Origin: Pseudomonas sp. Irchel 3H7
GTDB lineage: Bacteria > Pseudomonadota > Gammaproteobacteria > Pseudomonadales > Pseudomonadaceae
Reading direction: 5' to 3'
DNA: 64,000 nucleotides
NCBI RefSeq assembly: GCF_900187605.1
Contig: NZ_FYEA01000018.1
Coordinates: 1-64,000, forward strand
Of this stretch, positions 26,311-34,762 are shown in pieces; the first letter of the stretch is position 1, and every line of letters begins with the position of its first letter. The position numbers were made by a program, and so were the translations under genes. The notes beneath the pieces were generated by a model. That model was not told where the DNA came from. It ran no database searches and saw only the letters and a program-made list of their open reading frames with translations.

Positions 26311-27669
26311 TTAATGCTGGTGGGCGTGGCAGTCGTTGATCGCCGCGCGCTCTTTGCCGCCGAGAATGTTGAACAGCAGGTTCAACGTCAGCGCGCTGAG
26401 CGTGGCCATGGCGATGCCGCTGTGGGTAATCGGGCTCATCCACATCGGCAAATGCGCAAAAAACTCCGGACGCACCACCGGGATCAGGCCCATGCCGATG
26501 CTCACCGCCACCAGCAACTGGTTGCGACGGTCACCGATGTCGGCTTCCTGGAGAATCTTGATCCCGGTCGCGGCGACCATGCCGAACATCGCAATTGCTG
26601 CGCCGCCGAGTACCGCCGGAGGAATCGACGCCACCAGAAACGCTGCTTTCGGCAGCAGGCTCAACACGATCAGCAAGCCACCGGCAACGATGGTCACCGA
26701 ACGGCAGCGCACGCCGGTCATCTGCACTAGACCGATGTTCTGCGCGAAAGAGGAGTGGGTAAACGTGTTGAAGAAACCAGCGACAAACGAGGCGCCGGCA
26801 TCACACAGCAAGCCGCGACGTAGCATGCGCGGGCAGACTTCCTGGCCGGTGATCTTGCCCAGCGCGAGGAACATCCCGGTGGATTCTACAAAGATGATGA
26901 CGACTACCAGACACATCGACAGGATCGGTGCCAGTTCGAATTTCGGCATGCCGAAATGCAGCGGAGTGACGAACTGAACCCATGGCGCGTTGGCCATGCC
27001 GCTCAGGTCGACCATGCCAATCGCGCCGCATAGGATGTAGCCGAAGCACATGCCGATCAGTACGGAAATGTTGACCCAGAAACCGCGCATGAAGCGGTGC
27101 ACCAGCAGAATAGTGCCCAACACCAATGCGGCGATGGCCAGATAAATCGGTGAGCCGAATTGCGCAGCGGCAGCGCCACCACCGGCCCAGTTCACGGCCA
27201 CGGGGAACAGCGACAAACCGATCGAGGTGATGACCGTGCCGGTCACCAGCGGCGGGAAAAAGCGCACGACCTTGGACATGAACGGCGCGATGAGCATGCC
27301 GAAGAAACCGGCAGCGATCGTCGCACCGAAGATGCCTTGCAGACCGATACCGGGCATGCCGGCCATGGCGACCATGCTGCCGACTGCAGCAAAACTGGCA
27401 CCCATCATCACCGGCATGCGAATGCCCATCGGGCCGATGCCCATGGACTGGACGATGGTGGCGATACCGGCGACCAGCAGGTCGGCGTTGATCAGGAAGG
27501 CAATTTCTTCACGACTCAGGCCAGCGGCCTGTCCAATGATCAGCGGCACCGCGATGGCACCGCCGTACATCAGCAGAACATGTTGCAAACCGACCAGGAT
27601 CAGTTGCAAAAGGGGCAATCGCTGAATGGCGGGTGCGTCGGGGATGCGCGCTTTGGACAGCTCGGACAT
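26311..27669 (-). CDS. NCS2-family purine (urate/xanthine) permease
   Basis: A 452-residue inner-membrane symporter with about 12-14 hydrophobic helices. The NCS2 signature is QNIGLVQMTGVRCRSV in the second half, and the substrate-binding helix 8 region contains FVESTGMFLALGKITGQEV. Context with puuD and the urate pathway suggests urate or xanthine as substrate. It is upstream of the Tsx-like genes, giving an outer- and inner-membrane uptake route. The exact purine specificity is inferred. Confidence 0.9.
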   Translation of the reverse strand: MSELSKARIPDAPAIQRLPLLQLILVGLQHVLLMYGGAIAVPLIIGQAAGLSREEIAFLINADLLVAGIATIVQSMGIGPMGIRMPVMMGASFAAVGSMVAMAGMPGIGLQGIFGATIAAGFFGMLIAPFMSKVVRFFPPLVTGTVITSIGLSLFPVAVNWAGGGAAAAQFGSPIYLAIAALVLGTILLVHRFMRGFWVNISVLIGMCFGYILCGAIGMVDLSGMANAPWVQFVTPLHFGMPKFELAPILSMCLVVVIIFVESTGMFLALGKITGQEVCPRMLRRGLLCDAGASFVAGFFNTFTHSSFAQNIGLVQMTGVRCRSVTIVAGGLLIVLSLLPKAAFLVASIPPAVLGGAAIAMFGMVAATGIKILQEADIGDRRNQLLVAVSIGMGLIPVVRPEFFAHLPMWMSPITHSGIAMATLSALTLNLLFNILGGKERAAINDCHAHQH

Positions 27670-27761
27670 GCAACACCTCGGATCTTTTTATTCTTGTGAT
27701 TAACAGCTGCCGGGTTGTTCACAGCTGTTTATTTGCATCAGGTAAAAACCGCGTTGCGGCG

Positions 27762-27828
27762 AATCGCTGGCAAGCCAGCTCCCACACAGGCAGTGCAAAA
27801 CCCTGTGGGAGCTGGCTTGCCAGCGATG
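27762..27828. repeat. REP pair (GTGGGAGCTGGCTTGCCAGCGAT family)
   Basis: Inverted copies of a third REP class with a short spacer, just after the puuD stop. Confidence 0.88.
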
Positions 27829-27838
27829 CTTTTACTGC

Positions 27839-29152
27839 TTAGTTGGTCTGTGCTCCCTGGGCGATCCATGCACCGATCAGGTCACGTTCCTGCTGGGTCA
27901 TCTGCGTGATGTTGCCCAGTGGCATGATCTGCGTGGTGATGGCTTGCGCCTGGATGCGTGCCGCGTTCTGACGGATCTGCTCAGGGGTGTCGAGCATCAC
28001 ACCCGCCGGAGCTGCGCTGAACAACGGACTGGTTGGTTTGGCCGAGTGGCAAACCGCGCAACGTTCTTGAATCACGTTGTGCACTTTGTCAAAGGCCGGA
28101 CCTGCGTTGGAGGCTTGCGCCGGTGCTGCGGCAGGGGCTGCCGGAGCAGCAGGTGCCGCCGCTTCAGCCGGTTTCAAGCCACCGCCCAATGCCGTTTCCG
28201 GCAGCGGTTGGTACTCGATTTTCGCTGGCGCCTTGGCCACTTCCGGCGCGGTCGACATCGGCATTGGGCCGGTGACGTACGCCAGACTGATCATGCCCAC
28301 CGCTGCCACTGGCAGGGTCCAGGCAAACTTGTGGCTGTCATGACGGGTGTTGAAGTAGTGACGCACCAACACCGCCAACACCGCGATCCCGGCCAGGATC
28401 AACCAGTTGTACTGGCTGCCATAGGTGCTCGGGAAGTGGTTGCTGATCATGATGAACAGCACCGGCAGGGTGAAGTAGTTGTTGTGACGCGAACGCAGCA
28501 AGCCTTTGGCTGGCAGCGCCGGATCCGGCGTGCGGTTTTCGGCAATCGCCGCGACCAGTGCGCGTTGCGCCGGCATGATGATGCGGAACACGTTGCCGAC
28601 CATGATCGTGCCGATGATCGCGCCGACATGCAGGTACGCACCACGACCGCTGAACACTTTGCTGAAGCCATACGCCGCGCCGATGATCAGCACGAACAGA
28701 ATGAAACCGAGCAGAGCAGGGCGTTTGCCCAGGGCCGAGTCGCACAGGAAGGAGTAGATGAACCAGCCGATAAACAGCGAGCCGATACCGATGGCCACGC
28801 CTTCAGGGCCGCTCAGGGTGCTGCCCGGAGCCAGCAGGTAGAGCGTTGGATTGGAGTAGAACACCACGCACAGCAGCGCGATACCCGACATCCAGGTGAA
28901 GTAGGCTTCCCATTTGAACCAGTGCAGGTTCTCCGGCATCGCCGGCGGGGCCAGTTTGTATTTTTCCAGGTGATAGATACCGCCACCGTGGATCGCCCAC
29001 AGGTCACCGGCCAGACCGGTTTTCGGGTTGACGCGGTTGAGGTTGTTCTCCAGCCAGACGAAGTAGAACGACGCGCCGATCCAGGCCACGCCAGTAATCA
29101 TGTGAACCCAGCGCACGCTCAGGTTCAGCCATTCCAACAGATGTGCTTCCAC
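27839..29152 (-). CDS. puuD: Membrane urate hydroxylase PuuD with C-terminal cytochrome c domain
   Basis: Oxidises urate to 5-hydroxyisourate and passes electrons to its cytochrome c domain. The 437-residue protein has about eight helices (N-terminal WVHMITGVAWIGASFYFVWL), an Ala/Pro-rich linker (about 310-345), then a cytochrome c module with CAVCH at 365-369 and QIMPLGN as likely axial-Met region. This is the known PuuD architecture. The electrons likely enter the respiratory chain, so no hydrogen peroxide is made. It is in the purine catabolic cluster. Confidence 0.94.
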   Translation of the reverse strand: MEAHLLEWLNLSVRWVHMITGVAWIGASFYFVWLENNLNRVNPKTGLAGDLWAIHGGGIYHLEKYKLAPPAMPENLHWFKWEAYFTWMSGIALLCVVFYSNPTLYLLAPGSTLSGPEGVAIGIGSLFIGWFIYSFLCDSALGKRPALLGFILFVLIIGAAYGFSKVFSGRGAYLHVGAIIGTIMVGNVFRIIMPAQRALVAAIAENRTPDPALPAKGLLRSRHNNYFTLPVLFIMISNHFPSTYGSQYNWLILAGIAVLAVLVRHYFNTRHDSHKFAWTLPVAAVGMISLAYVTGPMPMSTAPEVAKAPAKIEYQPLPETALGGGLKPAEAAAPAAPAAPAAAPAQASNAGPAFDKVHNVIQERCAVCHSAKPTSPLFSAAPAGVMLDTPEQIRQNAARIQAQAITTQIMPLGNITQMTQQERDLIGAWIAQGAQTN

Positions 29153-29203
29153 AGTCTTTACCTCTCGCCTGTCACTCTTGTTGTCGAGTGATCAGACCTT
29201 CTC

Positions 29204-29707
29204 TTATTGGTGGGGGGCGAGGATCAAACGCTCATCCTCTTTGAAAAAATGCTCATCGCAGTTATTGCCTGTGCCACTGCGATCAACCACCAGGAAGTCA
29301 TCCCGCTTTTCGATCGTCAGCACCGGGTGGTGCCAAACGCCGCGATGGTAATTAATGCCCTGCCTGCCGTTGGTGACGAAGGCGCGGACCAAGCCTGATA
29401 CAGGTTCATCGCCAAGTGGCGCGACCACGATCAGAAAGGGGTTGCCGAGCAGCGGAATGAAAGCCTGGCTGCCCAGCGGATGGCGTTCCAGCATGCAAAC
29501 GGTCAGCGGCATGTCCTGCGCGTCGGCGCGGAAAATGCTGATGATCGCGTTGTCCTCAGGCTGAGCGGTTTCGACCGTCGCCAGTTTGTGGAAGCGCATG
29601 GTCGAACCGTTGTTGATCATGAAGTGATCGCTGCCGTCGGTTTCGATGACGTCACCGAAAGGGGCGAAGGCTTCTTTGGTCAGCGGTTCAATCTGTAGTG
29701 TGCGCAT
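29204..29707 (-). CDS. allA: Ureidoglycolate lyase AllA
   Basis: A 167-residue cupin-type enzyme splitting ureidoglycolate to glyoxylate and urea, the last step of this pathway. It shows LTKEAFAPFGDVIE at the N-terminus, LERHPLGSQAFIPL in the core and NYHRGVWHHPVLTI near the C-terminus. The gene is 51 bp upstream of puuD and in the same direction. Confidence 0.94.
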   Translation of the reverse strand: MRTLQIEPLTKEAFAPFGDVIETDGSDHFMINNGSTMRFHKLATVETAQPEDNAIISIFRADAQDMPLTVCMLERHPLGSQAFIPLLGNPFLIVVAPLGDEPVSGLVRAFVTNGRQGINYHRGVWHHPVLTIEKRDDFLVVDRSGTGNNCDEHFFKEDERLILAPHQ

Positions 29708-29768
29708 GCTGTTCTTCTTATCCGAATTCTGTGTTGTTCAACTTGTCAGTGCGTCTTGCGCGATCCCT

Positions 29769-29844
29769 GTAGGAGCTGGCGAAGCCTGCGATCTTTTGAC
29801 TTTGTTTTTAAGATCAAAAGATCGCAGCCTGCGGCAGCTCCTAC
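29769..29844. repeat. REP pair
   Basis: Inverted GGCTGCGATC-class REP copies between alc and allA. The left arm is the GGCGAAGCC variant and the right the GCCGCAGGC variant. Confidence 0.88.
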
Positions 29845-29854
29845 AGGCTCAGCA

Positions 29855-30850
29855 TTACTTCGCGACCTTGCCGAGAACGCGCAGGCGGCTCACACCACCG
29901 TCCGGGAACACGTTCAGGCGGATGTGAGTGATCGGGCCCAGTGCCTTGATCTGCTCGACGAAGGTGTGTTCGGCGTGCATTTCCAGCTTCTGGCTTGGCA
30001 GCAGTTCACGCCAGAACAGCGACTGGGTTTCGATCTGGCTGTCAGTACCGCCCTTGACGAACGCGCCCTGGATCGAGCAAGTGTCCGGGTAGTTGCCTTT
30101 GAAGTGCAGGGTGTCGACGACGATCTTCTCGATCTCGCCCGGGTGACCCAGCGCGACGATCACCCAGTCATTGCCCGGCGTGCGACGACGTGCAGTTTCC
30201 CAGCCGTCGCCCATGTTGATGCTACGGCCCGGGTTGAGGATGTTGCTCATGCGGCCGAAGTGTTCGTCGGAGCAGGCGAGGGCGCGGCCACCATTGAGGG
30301 CTGCTGCCAGATCGACTTGCTCGTTGTCGCCAACCGCTGACCAGTCGCGGAACGGAATGCCGTACACGCGCAGACGGGCGACACCGCCGTCCGGGTAGAT
30401 GTTGAAGCGCAGGTGGCTGAACGCTTGGTCGTTGCTGATTTCGTGGTAGTGGTGGCTGTTGCCCTGCAGCTCGACGGCCGACAGCACTTCCGTCCACTGG
30501 GTGTTTTCATCAGGTTCGCCCGAGGCCAGGAAGCACGCTTCCAGAGAGGCCGATGGCGGGAAGTTGCCGGTGAAGAATGAAGTGTCGATGTCCACGCCTT
30601 TGATCGAGCCCGGTACGCCCAGACGGATCACGGCGCTGTCGAAGCCTTCGAAGCGCTTGCGGCGTGATTCCCAGCCGTCCATCCACTTGCCGTTGTCATC
30701 GAACACGCCCTCCTTCCATACGGCCGGGGTCGGTTGGAACAGACGATTGGCGTCTGCGAACCAGTCATCGGTGACCGAGATGATTTTGGTGCCCAGACGG
30801 GCATCGGCCAGGTTGACGAATTTTTCGAAAGGTACGGCGTAAGCTTTCAT
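29855..30850 (-). CDS. alc: Allantoicase
   Basis: Hydrolyses allantoate to ureidoglycolate and urea. The 331-residue protein consists of two homologous allantoicase repeats, each with a WESRRKR/WETARRR element (DGWESRRKRFEGFDSAVIRLG and GDGWETARRRTPGNDWVIVALG) and a FPDGG/YPDGG..RLRV motif at its end. It is 88 bp downstream of uraD in the same direction. Confidence 0.95.
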   Translation of the reverse strand: MKAYAVPFEKFVNLADARLGTKIISVTDDWFADANRLFQPTPAVWKEGVFDDNGKWMDGWESRRKRFEGFDSAVIRLGVPGSIKGVDIDTSFFTGNFPPSASLEACFLASGEPDENTQWTEVLSAVELQGNSHHYHEISNDQAFSHLRFNIYPDGGVARLRVYGIPFRDWSAVGDNEQVDLAAALNGGRALACSDEHFGRMSNILNPGRSINMGDGWETARRRTPGNDWVIVALGHPGEIEKIVVDTLHFKGNYPDTCSIQGAFVKGGTDSQIETQSLFWRELLPSQKLEMHAEHTFVEQIKALGPITHIRLNVFPDGGVSRLRVLGKVAK

Positions 30851-30938
30851 TCTTCTTGTCTGCCTTTAAAAAAGTGGCTGGGGATGCTTGCAAGACCCTG
30901 GGTGCTCTCCGCGTCTGATGCACTCGGGTCAGGCTTCG

Positions 30939-31454
30939 CTAAAGAGTCAGTAAACGGAACAGGGCGATCTTGTTGATCTCCGCCAGCGCGCATTTGAACT
31001 CGGTGTCGACCGAATTGTGAATACGCGTTTCGAACGCCGCGAGGATCTGATGCCGGTTGCTGCCTTTTACCGCCATGATGAAGGGAAACTTGAACTTGGC
31101 TTTGTAGGCGTCGTTCAGCTCGGTGAAGCGCTGGAACTCTTCGGCCGTGCATTGGTGAATACCGGCGCCAGCCTGTTCATTGGTGCTGGCTTCGGTCAGT
31201 TGGCCCTGGACGGCAGCTTTGCCGGCCAGGTCCGGGTGAGCGTTGATCAGCGCAAGCTGGCTGGCGTGATCGGCGCTCAACAGGATGTCGCTCATGCGCT
31301 GGTGCAGGGTTTCGATCTCGTCGATCGAGGCATCTGCGCCCAGGTCGTAGGCCTTCTCGGCCACCCATGGCGAATGTTCGTAGATGTCGGCAAAAGCTTT
31401 GACGAAGGCGTCGCGGCTCAGGGTCGACGGTTGCAGGGTTTGAAAGCGGCTCAT
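30939..31454 (-). CDS. uraD: OHCU decarboxylase UraD
   Basis: Decarboxylates 2-oxo-4-hydroxy-4-carboxy-5-ureidoimidazoline to (S)-allantoin. The 171-residue protein starts MSRFQTLQPSTLSRDAFVKA and has the HPDLAGKAA signature and a basic C-terminal FPFIMAVKGSNRHQIL motif. The ATG overlaps the puuE stop (ATGA), so the genes are coupled; a longer upstream frame is not needed. Confidence 0.94.
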   Translation of the reverse strand: MSRFQTLQPSTLSRDAFVKAFADIYEHSPWVAEKAYDLGADASIDEIETLHQRMSDILLSADHASQLALINAHPDLAGKAAVQGQLTEASTNEQAGAGIHQCTAEEFQRFTELNDAYKAKFKFPFIMAVKGSNRHQILAAFETRIHNSVDTEFKCALAEINKIALFRLLTL

Positions 31455-32377
31455 TTCGCGGCCCCTTGGTACGGGTGGGTTTCGTGCCAGTGACGCGCGA
31501 TGTCGACGCGACGGCTGAACCACACCTGTTCATGACTTTTGGCGTATTCGATAAAGCGTTTGAGCGACGCGAGGCGACCCGGACGGCCGATCAGACGGCA
31601 GTGCAGACCGATCGAGAGCATCTTCGGTGCTTCAGCGCCTTCGGCATAGAGCACGTCGAACGCGTCTTTGAGGTATTCGAAGAAGTCGTCACCCTTGTTG
31701 AAACCCTGCACTTGGGTGAAGCGCATGTCGTTGGTGTCTAGGGTGTACGGGATCACCAGATGCGGTTTGCCGGTCGGGTTGTTCGGTTCCCAGTAGGGCA
31801 GGTCGTCGTCGTAGGTGTCGCAGTCGTAGAGGAAACCACCTTCTTCCATGACCAGGCGACGAGTGTTCGGGCCGGTGCGGCCGGTGTACCAACCCAGTGG
31901 GCGCTCGCCGGTGATTTCGGTGAGGACGCGGATCGCTTCGAGCATGTGCTCGCGTTCCTGCGCTTCGTCCATGTACTGGTAGTCGATCCAGCGGTAGCCG
32001 TGGCTGCAAATCTCGTGGCCGGCATCGACCATCGCACGGATCACATCCGGGTGGCGCTGAGCGGCCATGGCCACCGCGAAAATGGTCAGCGGAATATCGA
32101 ATTCCTTGAACAGTTTCAGGATCCGCCAGACGCCGGCACGGCTGCCATACTCGTAAAGCGATTCCATGCTCATGTTGCGCGCGCCTTGCAGCGGCTGAGC
32201 GGCAACCATTTCGGAGAGGAAGGCTTCGGACTCTTTATCGCCATGCAAAATGTTGCGCTCGCCGCCTTCTTCGTAGTTGAGTACGAAGGACAGGGCGATG
32301 CGGGCATTGCCCGGCCAGTGTGGGTGAGGAGGGTTACTGCCGTAACCGATCAGGTCGCGTGGGTAGTCAGCGCTCAC
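31451..32377 (-). CDS. puuE: Allantoinase PuuE (polysaccharide-deacetylase fold)
   Basis: Hydrolyses allantoin to allantoate by a metal-independent NodB-like fold, unrelated to the amidohydrolase-type AllB. The 308-residue sequence MSADYPRDLIGYGSNPPHPH.. with EICSHGYRWIDYQYMDEAQE and GWYTGRTGPNTRRLV matches the PuuE family. It is the first gene of the leftward operon puuE-uraD-alc-allA-puuD, and a TTGTATACAA palindrome lies 85 bp upstream. Confidence 0.94.
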   Translation of the reverse strand: MSADYPRDLIGYGSNPPHPHWPGNARIALSFVLNYEEGGERNILHGDKESEAFLSEMVAAQPLQGARNMSMESLYEYGSRAGVWRILKLFKEFDIPLTIFAVAMAAQRHPDVIRAMVDAGHEICSHGYRWIDYQYMDEAQEREHMLEAIRVLTEITGERPLGWYTGRTGPNTRRLVMEEGGFLYDCDTYDDDLPYWEPNNPTGKPHLVIPYTLDTNDMRFTQVQGFNKGDDFFEYLKDAFDVLYAEGAEAPKMLSIGLHCRLIGRPGRLASLKRFIEYAKSHEQVWFSRRVDIARHWHETHPYQGAAK

Positions 32378-32461
32378 TGCAGTCTTCCTTCTTATTCGTT
32401 GACAGATTGGTGTGGCGGCCTGGCGGTGAATTAACAGGCTGGCGTCACAGCGATGGGCTGA

Positions 32462-32471
32462 TTGTATACAA
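32462..32471. promoter_or_regulatory. Candidate purine-regulator operator, puuE side
   Basis: Perfect palindrome TTGTATACAA, matching the FadR-subfamily GntR consensus (TNGTnnnACNA). It overlaps the proposed puuE -10 box, so binding would repress puuE. Confidence 0.6.
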
Positions 32472-32592
32472 CTTTATTCGCAATTTGTAAGCCTGAATTT
32501 TCGCATTTTTCACCGACTGTCATCTTTTCCTACTATTGGCGTGAGCCTGCAAGAAACCTGCCTGACCAGTCAGCTAATGGATAGGAGGTGCA

Positions 32593-32652
32593 ATGAATAG
32601 GCGTGTTGCTGGCAGAACGCGAGGAAACCCCCGAATGGCGGGGGTGATGTGA
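32593..32652 (+). CDS. Possible 19-residue leader peptide
   Basis: ATG at 32593 is preceded by an optimal AGGAGG seven bases upstream and encodes MNRRVAGRTRGNPRMAGVM before TGA. The 3' half overlaps a 7-bp hairpin (about 32626-32645). It lies upstream of the uraH-proximal operator, so it would need a promoter before 32590. A strong ribosome-binding site on so short a frame is notable, but expression is unproven. Confidence 0.25.
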   Translation: MNRRVAGRTRGNPRMAGVM

Positions 32653-32667
32653 AAAATGTCGTTTTTA

Positions 32668-32677
32668 TTGTGTACAA
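32668..32677. promoter_or_regulatory. Candidate purine-regulator operator, uraH side
   Basis: Palindrome TTGTGTACAA within ATTGTGTACAAT, same motif as at 32462. TACAAT could be the uraH -10 box, about 130 bp before the uraH start. Confidence 0.6.
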
Positions 32678-32808
32678 TTTTTTTGAAAAGTGTCTTAATC
32701 AATCGCTCGCCGCAGCTTTTCGTGCTCCGAATCGGTGCGGTCTCCTTTTTATCTGACTTCGGGAGGCGCGAAGTCTGACTGCTCCGTGCAGGCAGGCGCG
32801 CAGAATCA

Positions 32809-33162
32809 ATGGGACGTTTGACTACACACGTTTTGGACGCTGCACACGGTTGCCCGGGCAGTTCGATCAAGGTCGAGCTGTACCGCGTTGAAGGATCGCA
32901 CCTGGAATTGGTCGCCAGTGCCGTCACCAACAGCGATGGCCGGGTCGATGCACCGCTGCTGCAAGGCGATGATTATCGTACCGGCGTTTATCAGGTTCAG
33001 TTCCATGCAGGCGATTACTACCGCGCCCGTGGCGTTCAGTTGCCGGAACCGGCATTCCTCGACGTGGTTGTGCTGCGCTTCGGCATCTCTGCCGAACAGG
33101 ATCACTACCATGTTCCTTTGCTGATTTCGCCGTACAGCTATTCCACGTACCGGGGCAGCTGA
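32809..33162 (+). CDS. uraH: 5-hydroxyisourate hydrolase (transthyretin-like)
   Basis: Hydrolyses 5-hydroxyisourate, the PuuD product, to OHCU. The 117-residue protein has the family's N-terminal LTTHVLDAAHGCPG, central GRVDAPLL and the diagnostic C-terminal YRGS (114-117). It is divergent from puuE, as in PAO1. The ribosome-binding site is weak (AGGC about 14 nt upstream), and a hairpin carries a GGAGG further upstream. Confidence 0.95.
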   Translation: MGRLTTHVLDAAHGCPGSSIKVELYRVEGSHLELVASAVTNSDGRVDAPLLQGDDYRTGVYQVQFHAGDYYRARGVQLPEPAFLDVVVLRFGISAEQDHYHVPLLISPYSYSTYRGS

Positions 33163-33220
33163 CCCCCAAGCAGCTGCCCCCACCGGGAAGCGACTGCGCA
33201 TATAGCTTCTTTGGTCTTTC

Positions 33221-33247
33221 GCCCGCTCACACTGCGGGCTTTTTTTA
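33221..33247 (+). terminator. Terminator of uraH
   Basis: GCCCGC (33221-33226) pairs with GCGGGC (33234-33239) around TCACACT, followed by a run of T. It lies 59 bp after the uraH stop and closes the urate genes on the island side. Confidence 0.88.
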
Positions 33248-33267
33248 TGCCTGTATTTTGTGCATGG

Positions 33268-33299
33268 CCGCGCGCCCCGGAGAACTCTGGAGCGCGCGG
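33268..33299 (-). terminator. Possible 3' hairpin of the island cluster
   Basis: CCGCGCGC (33268-33275) pairs with GCGCGCGG (33292-33299) about 35 bp beyond the last island stop codon. There is no strong U tract on the minus strand, so it may be a bidirectional barrier rather than a classic terminator. Confidence 0.4.
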
Positions 33300-33334
33300 T
33301 TTCGCGTTCGGGTAAGCATTAACGATAAGGTTAT

Positions 33335-34762
33335 TCAGCTGTGTCGGCTGACGACAAGGTTGTATTCGTGAGTGGGGAGAGGCTCGTTGGTGCCCAGCAA
33401 AAAAATGATCCTGTTCGTGTGCAAGTGTTCCATCAGGTCGTTGTTGATATGGGCGTCCATGTTGTCGACAAAGACTCTTTTTTTGAGCCAGGCAATTGGA
33501 TCTGGGAGAAAAACAGTTTTGTTCTGAATCCTGTCCATGAACATGATGAAGATATGCTCAACACCCGTTCGCTTGATCAATAAGGCGTTCCCCTGGTTGG
33601 CGCCGAAATCATGGGCAATGTAGTAGCCGTGTGCGCTGAGAAGATCTTTGAACAGTGTCCGCGTTGTTCGCCGACCTCTTTGATGTTGTGAACCGGATAA
33701 CAGCTTCGGATTGAAGTCGATTCTTTGCAGACCTTCAGCGGACGGAAGCGGGACACGCTTGTTTCCATTTACGTCGGCTGCAAGCGGCGAGAGAAGCATT
33801 AGCGGGTCGCTCAAGTCTTGACGAACGACTCGGTTATCGCCCACGAACATAGAGCGATTTTCCCAGTACTTGAAAGTCTCGACCAATGCGCTGATCCCGG
33901 ACCCGCTCAGTTTATTGGAGTGACTGGCCCGATTGAACATCTCCCGTGCGGTTTCGCTTGCGGAGTGATCAGAAAGGAAGGGGAACTGATCGCTGACATA
34001 TTGAGTCAGGCTTTTTTCAAATGGCCGACTCCCTGCAATTTTCCATGCTTCACTGCCTTGCGCCGTCCTGTCCGCCGACTTCACCACCCCCCGGGGTTGT
34101 AACTCAGGATTGGTCAGCAGTAATTGTTCAAAAGCATCGAAACGATAAGCAGAGAACTGAGGAGGCTTGATGAAGGCAAAACCGTCAACGGCGTGGGTCG
34201 GCTGGTCAAGCAGCGCAAAGTGCTTGCCGCCGATTTCCACGGAGTCGCCGGCTGGCGGTTTCGTTTTTCCCCAAGCTTTCCATAGTTCACTGATGCCCAT
34301 GAGTACGAAGGGATCGAGAGGATCACTGTCTTCTGACAGTCGAGGGCGCTTGCTTGGGCTGGGGCCGGGCTTTTCTGGCTGAGTGAGGTGGCGAGAACTG
34401 CCTGGCTGCGGATCCTGCTGCGTATTTGCGAAGGCCTGCAACTTGCGGCGCCAGACGAATTGCCCAGGGATCTGCTCGAACGTGATATCCGGCACATTGG
34501 TCGTTGTTGCAGACGCCAGTTTGTATTCGCCTTGTTCATTCCTGCGAACCAGGATGGTGCCGTCGGCGATATCGATATAGGTTCTCCCGCGCGGTCCTTT
34601 GCGGATGCCGTCCGGGGAACCTTGCGCTGCAGGAAGAAGCGCCGCCAGGTGCGGGTCGACGAAAGGAATTGCGTGTGACGGTTCGTTAATCCGTTGCGCC
34701 GATCGCTTCCTCTGTCTGGAGTGAGCCGTGTACCACTGGGCCTCGACTCGCCACAGTGGCAA
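33335..34762 (-). CDS. Island paralogue 1, C-terminal part (frameshifted gene)
   Basis: 475 residues from a TTG that has no good ribosome-binding site and directly follows a stop in this frame. It aligns with residues from about 145 onward of the paralogue at 39091-40941: a second WxxR module (GRTYIDIADGTILVRRNEQ..QFVWRRK), PSKRPRLSED at 136-145, QYVSDQFPFLSDHSAS, SDPLMLLSPLA, GLQRIDFNPKLL and a final strand IIFLLG..YNLVVSRHS. The missing N-terminus is the 34686-35216 frame. Removing one A from an eight-A run (34771-34778) joins both into about 625 residues, the paralogue length. Family unknown to me; secreted effector is an inference. Confidence 0.75.
   Translation of the reverse strand: MPLWRVEAQWYTAHSRQRKRSAQRINEPSHAIPFVDPHLAALLPAAQGSPDGIRKGPRGRTYIDIADGTILVRRNEQGEYKLASATTTNVPDITFEQIPGQFVWRRKLQAFANTQQDPQPGSSRHLTQPEKPGPSPSKRPRLSEDSDPLDPFVLMGISELWKAWGKTKPPAGDSVEIGGKHFALLDQPTHAVDGFAFIKPPQFSAYRFDAFEQLLLTNPELQPRGVVKSADRTAQGSEAWKIAGSRPFEKSLTQYVSDQFPFLSDHSASETAREMFNRASHSNKLSGSGISALVETFKYWENRSMFVGDNRVVRQDLSDPLMLLSPLAADVNGNKRVPLPSAEGLQRIDFNPKLLSGSQHQRGRRTTRTLFKDLLSAHGYYIAHDFGANQGNALLIKRTGVEHIFIMFMDRIQNKTVFLPDPIAWLKKRVFVDNMDAHINNDLMEHLHTNRIIFLLGTNEPLPTHEYNLVVSRHS

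Larger units (their letters stand above)
32378..32808. promoter_or_regulatory. Divergent puuE/uraH promoter region
   Basis: A 431-bp AT-rich region. It contains two TTGTRTACAA palindromes (annotated separately), a CCCCCG/CGGGGG hairpin with a tiny frame (32593-32652), and a GACTTCG/CGAAGTC hairpin with GGAGG in its loop (32755-32775) in the uraH leader. On the minus strand TTACAA (32485-32490) and TACAAT (32461-32466), spaced 18 bp, are a plausible puuE promoter. Confidence 0.6.
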
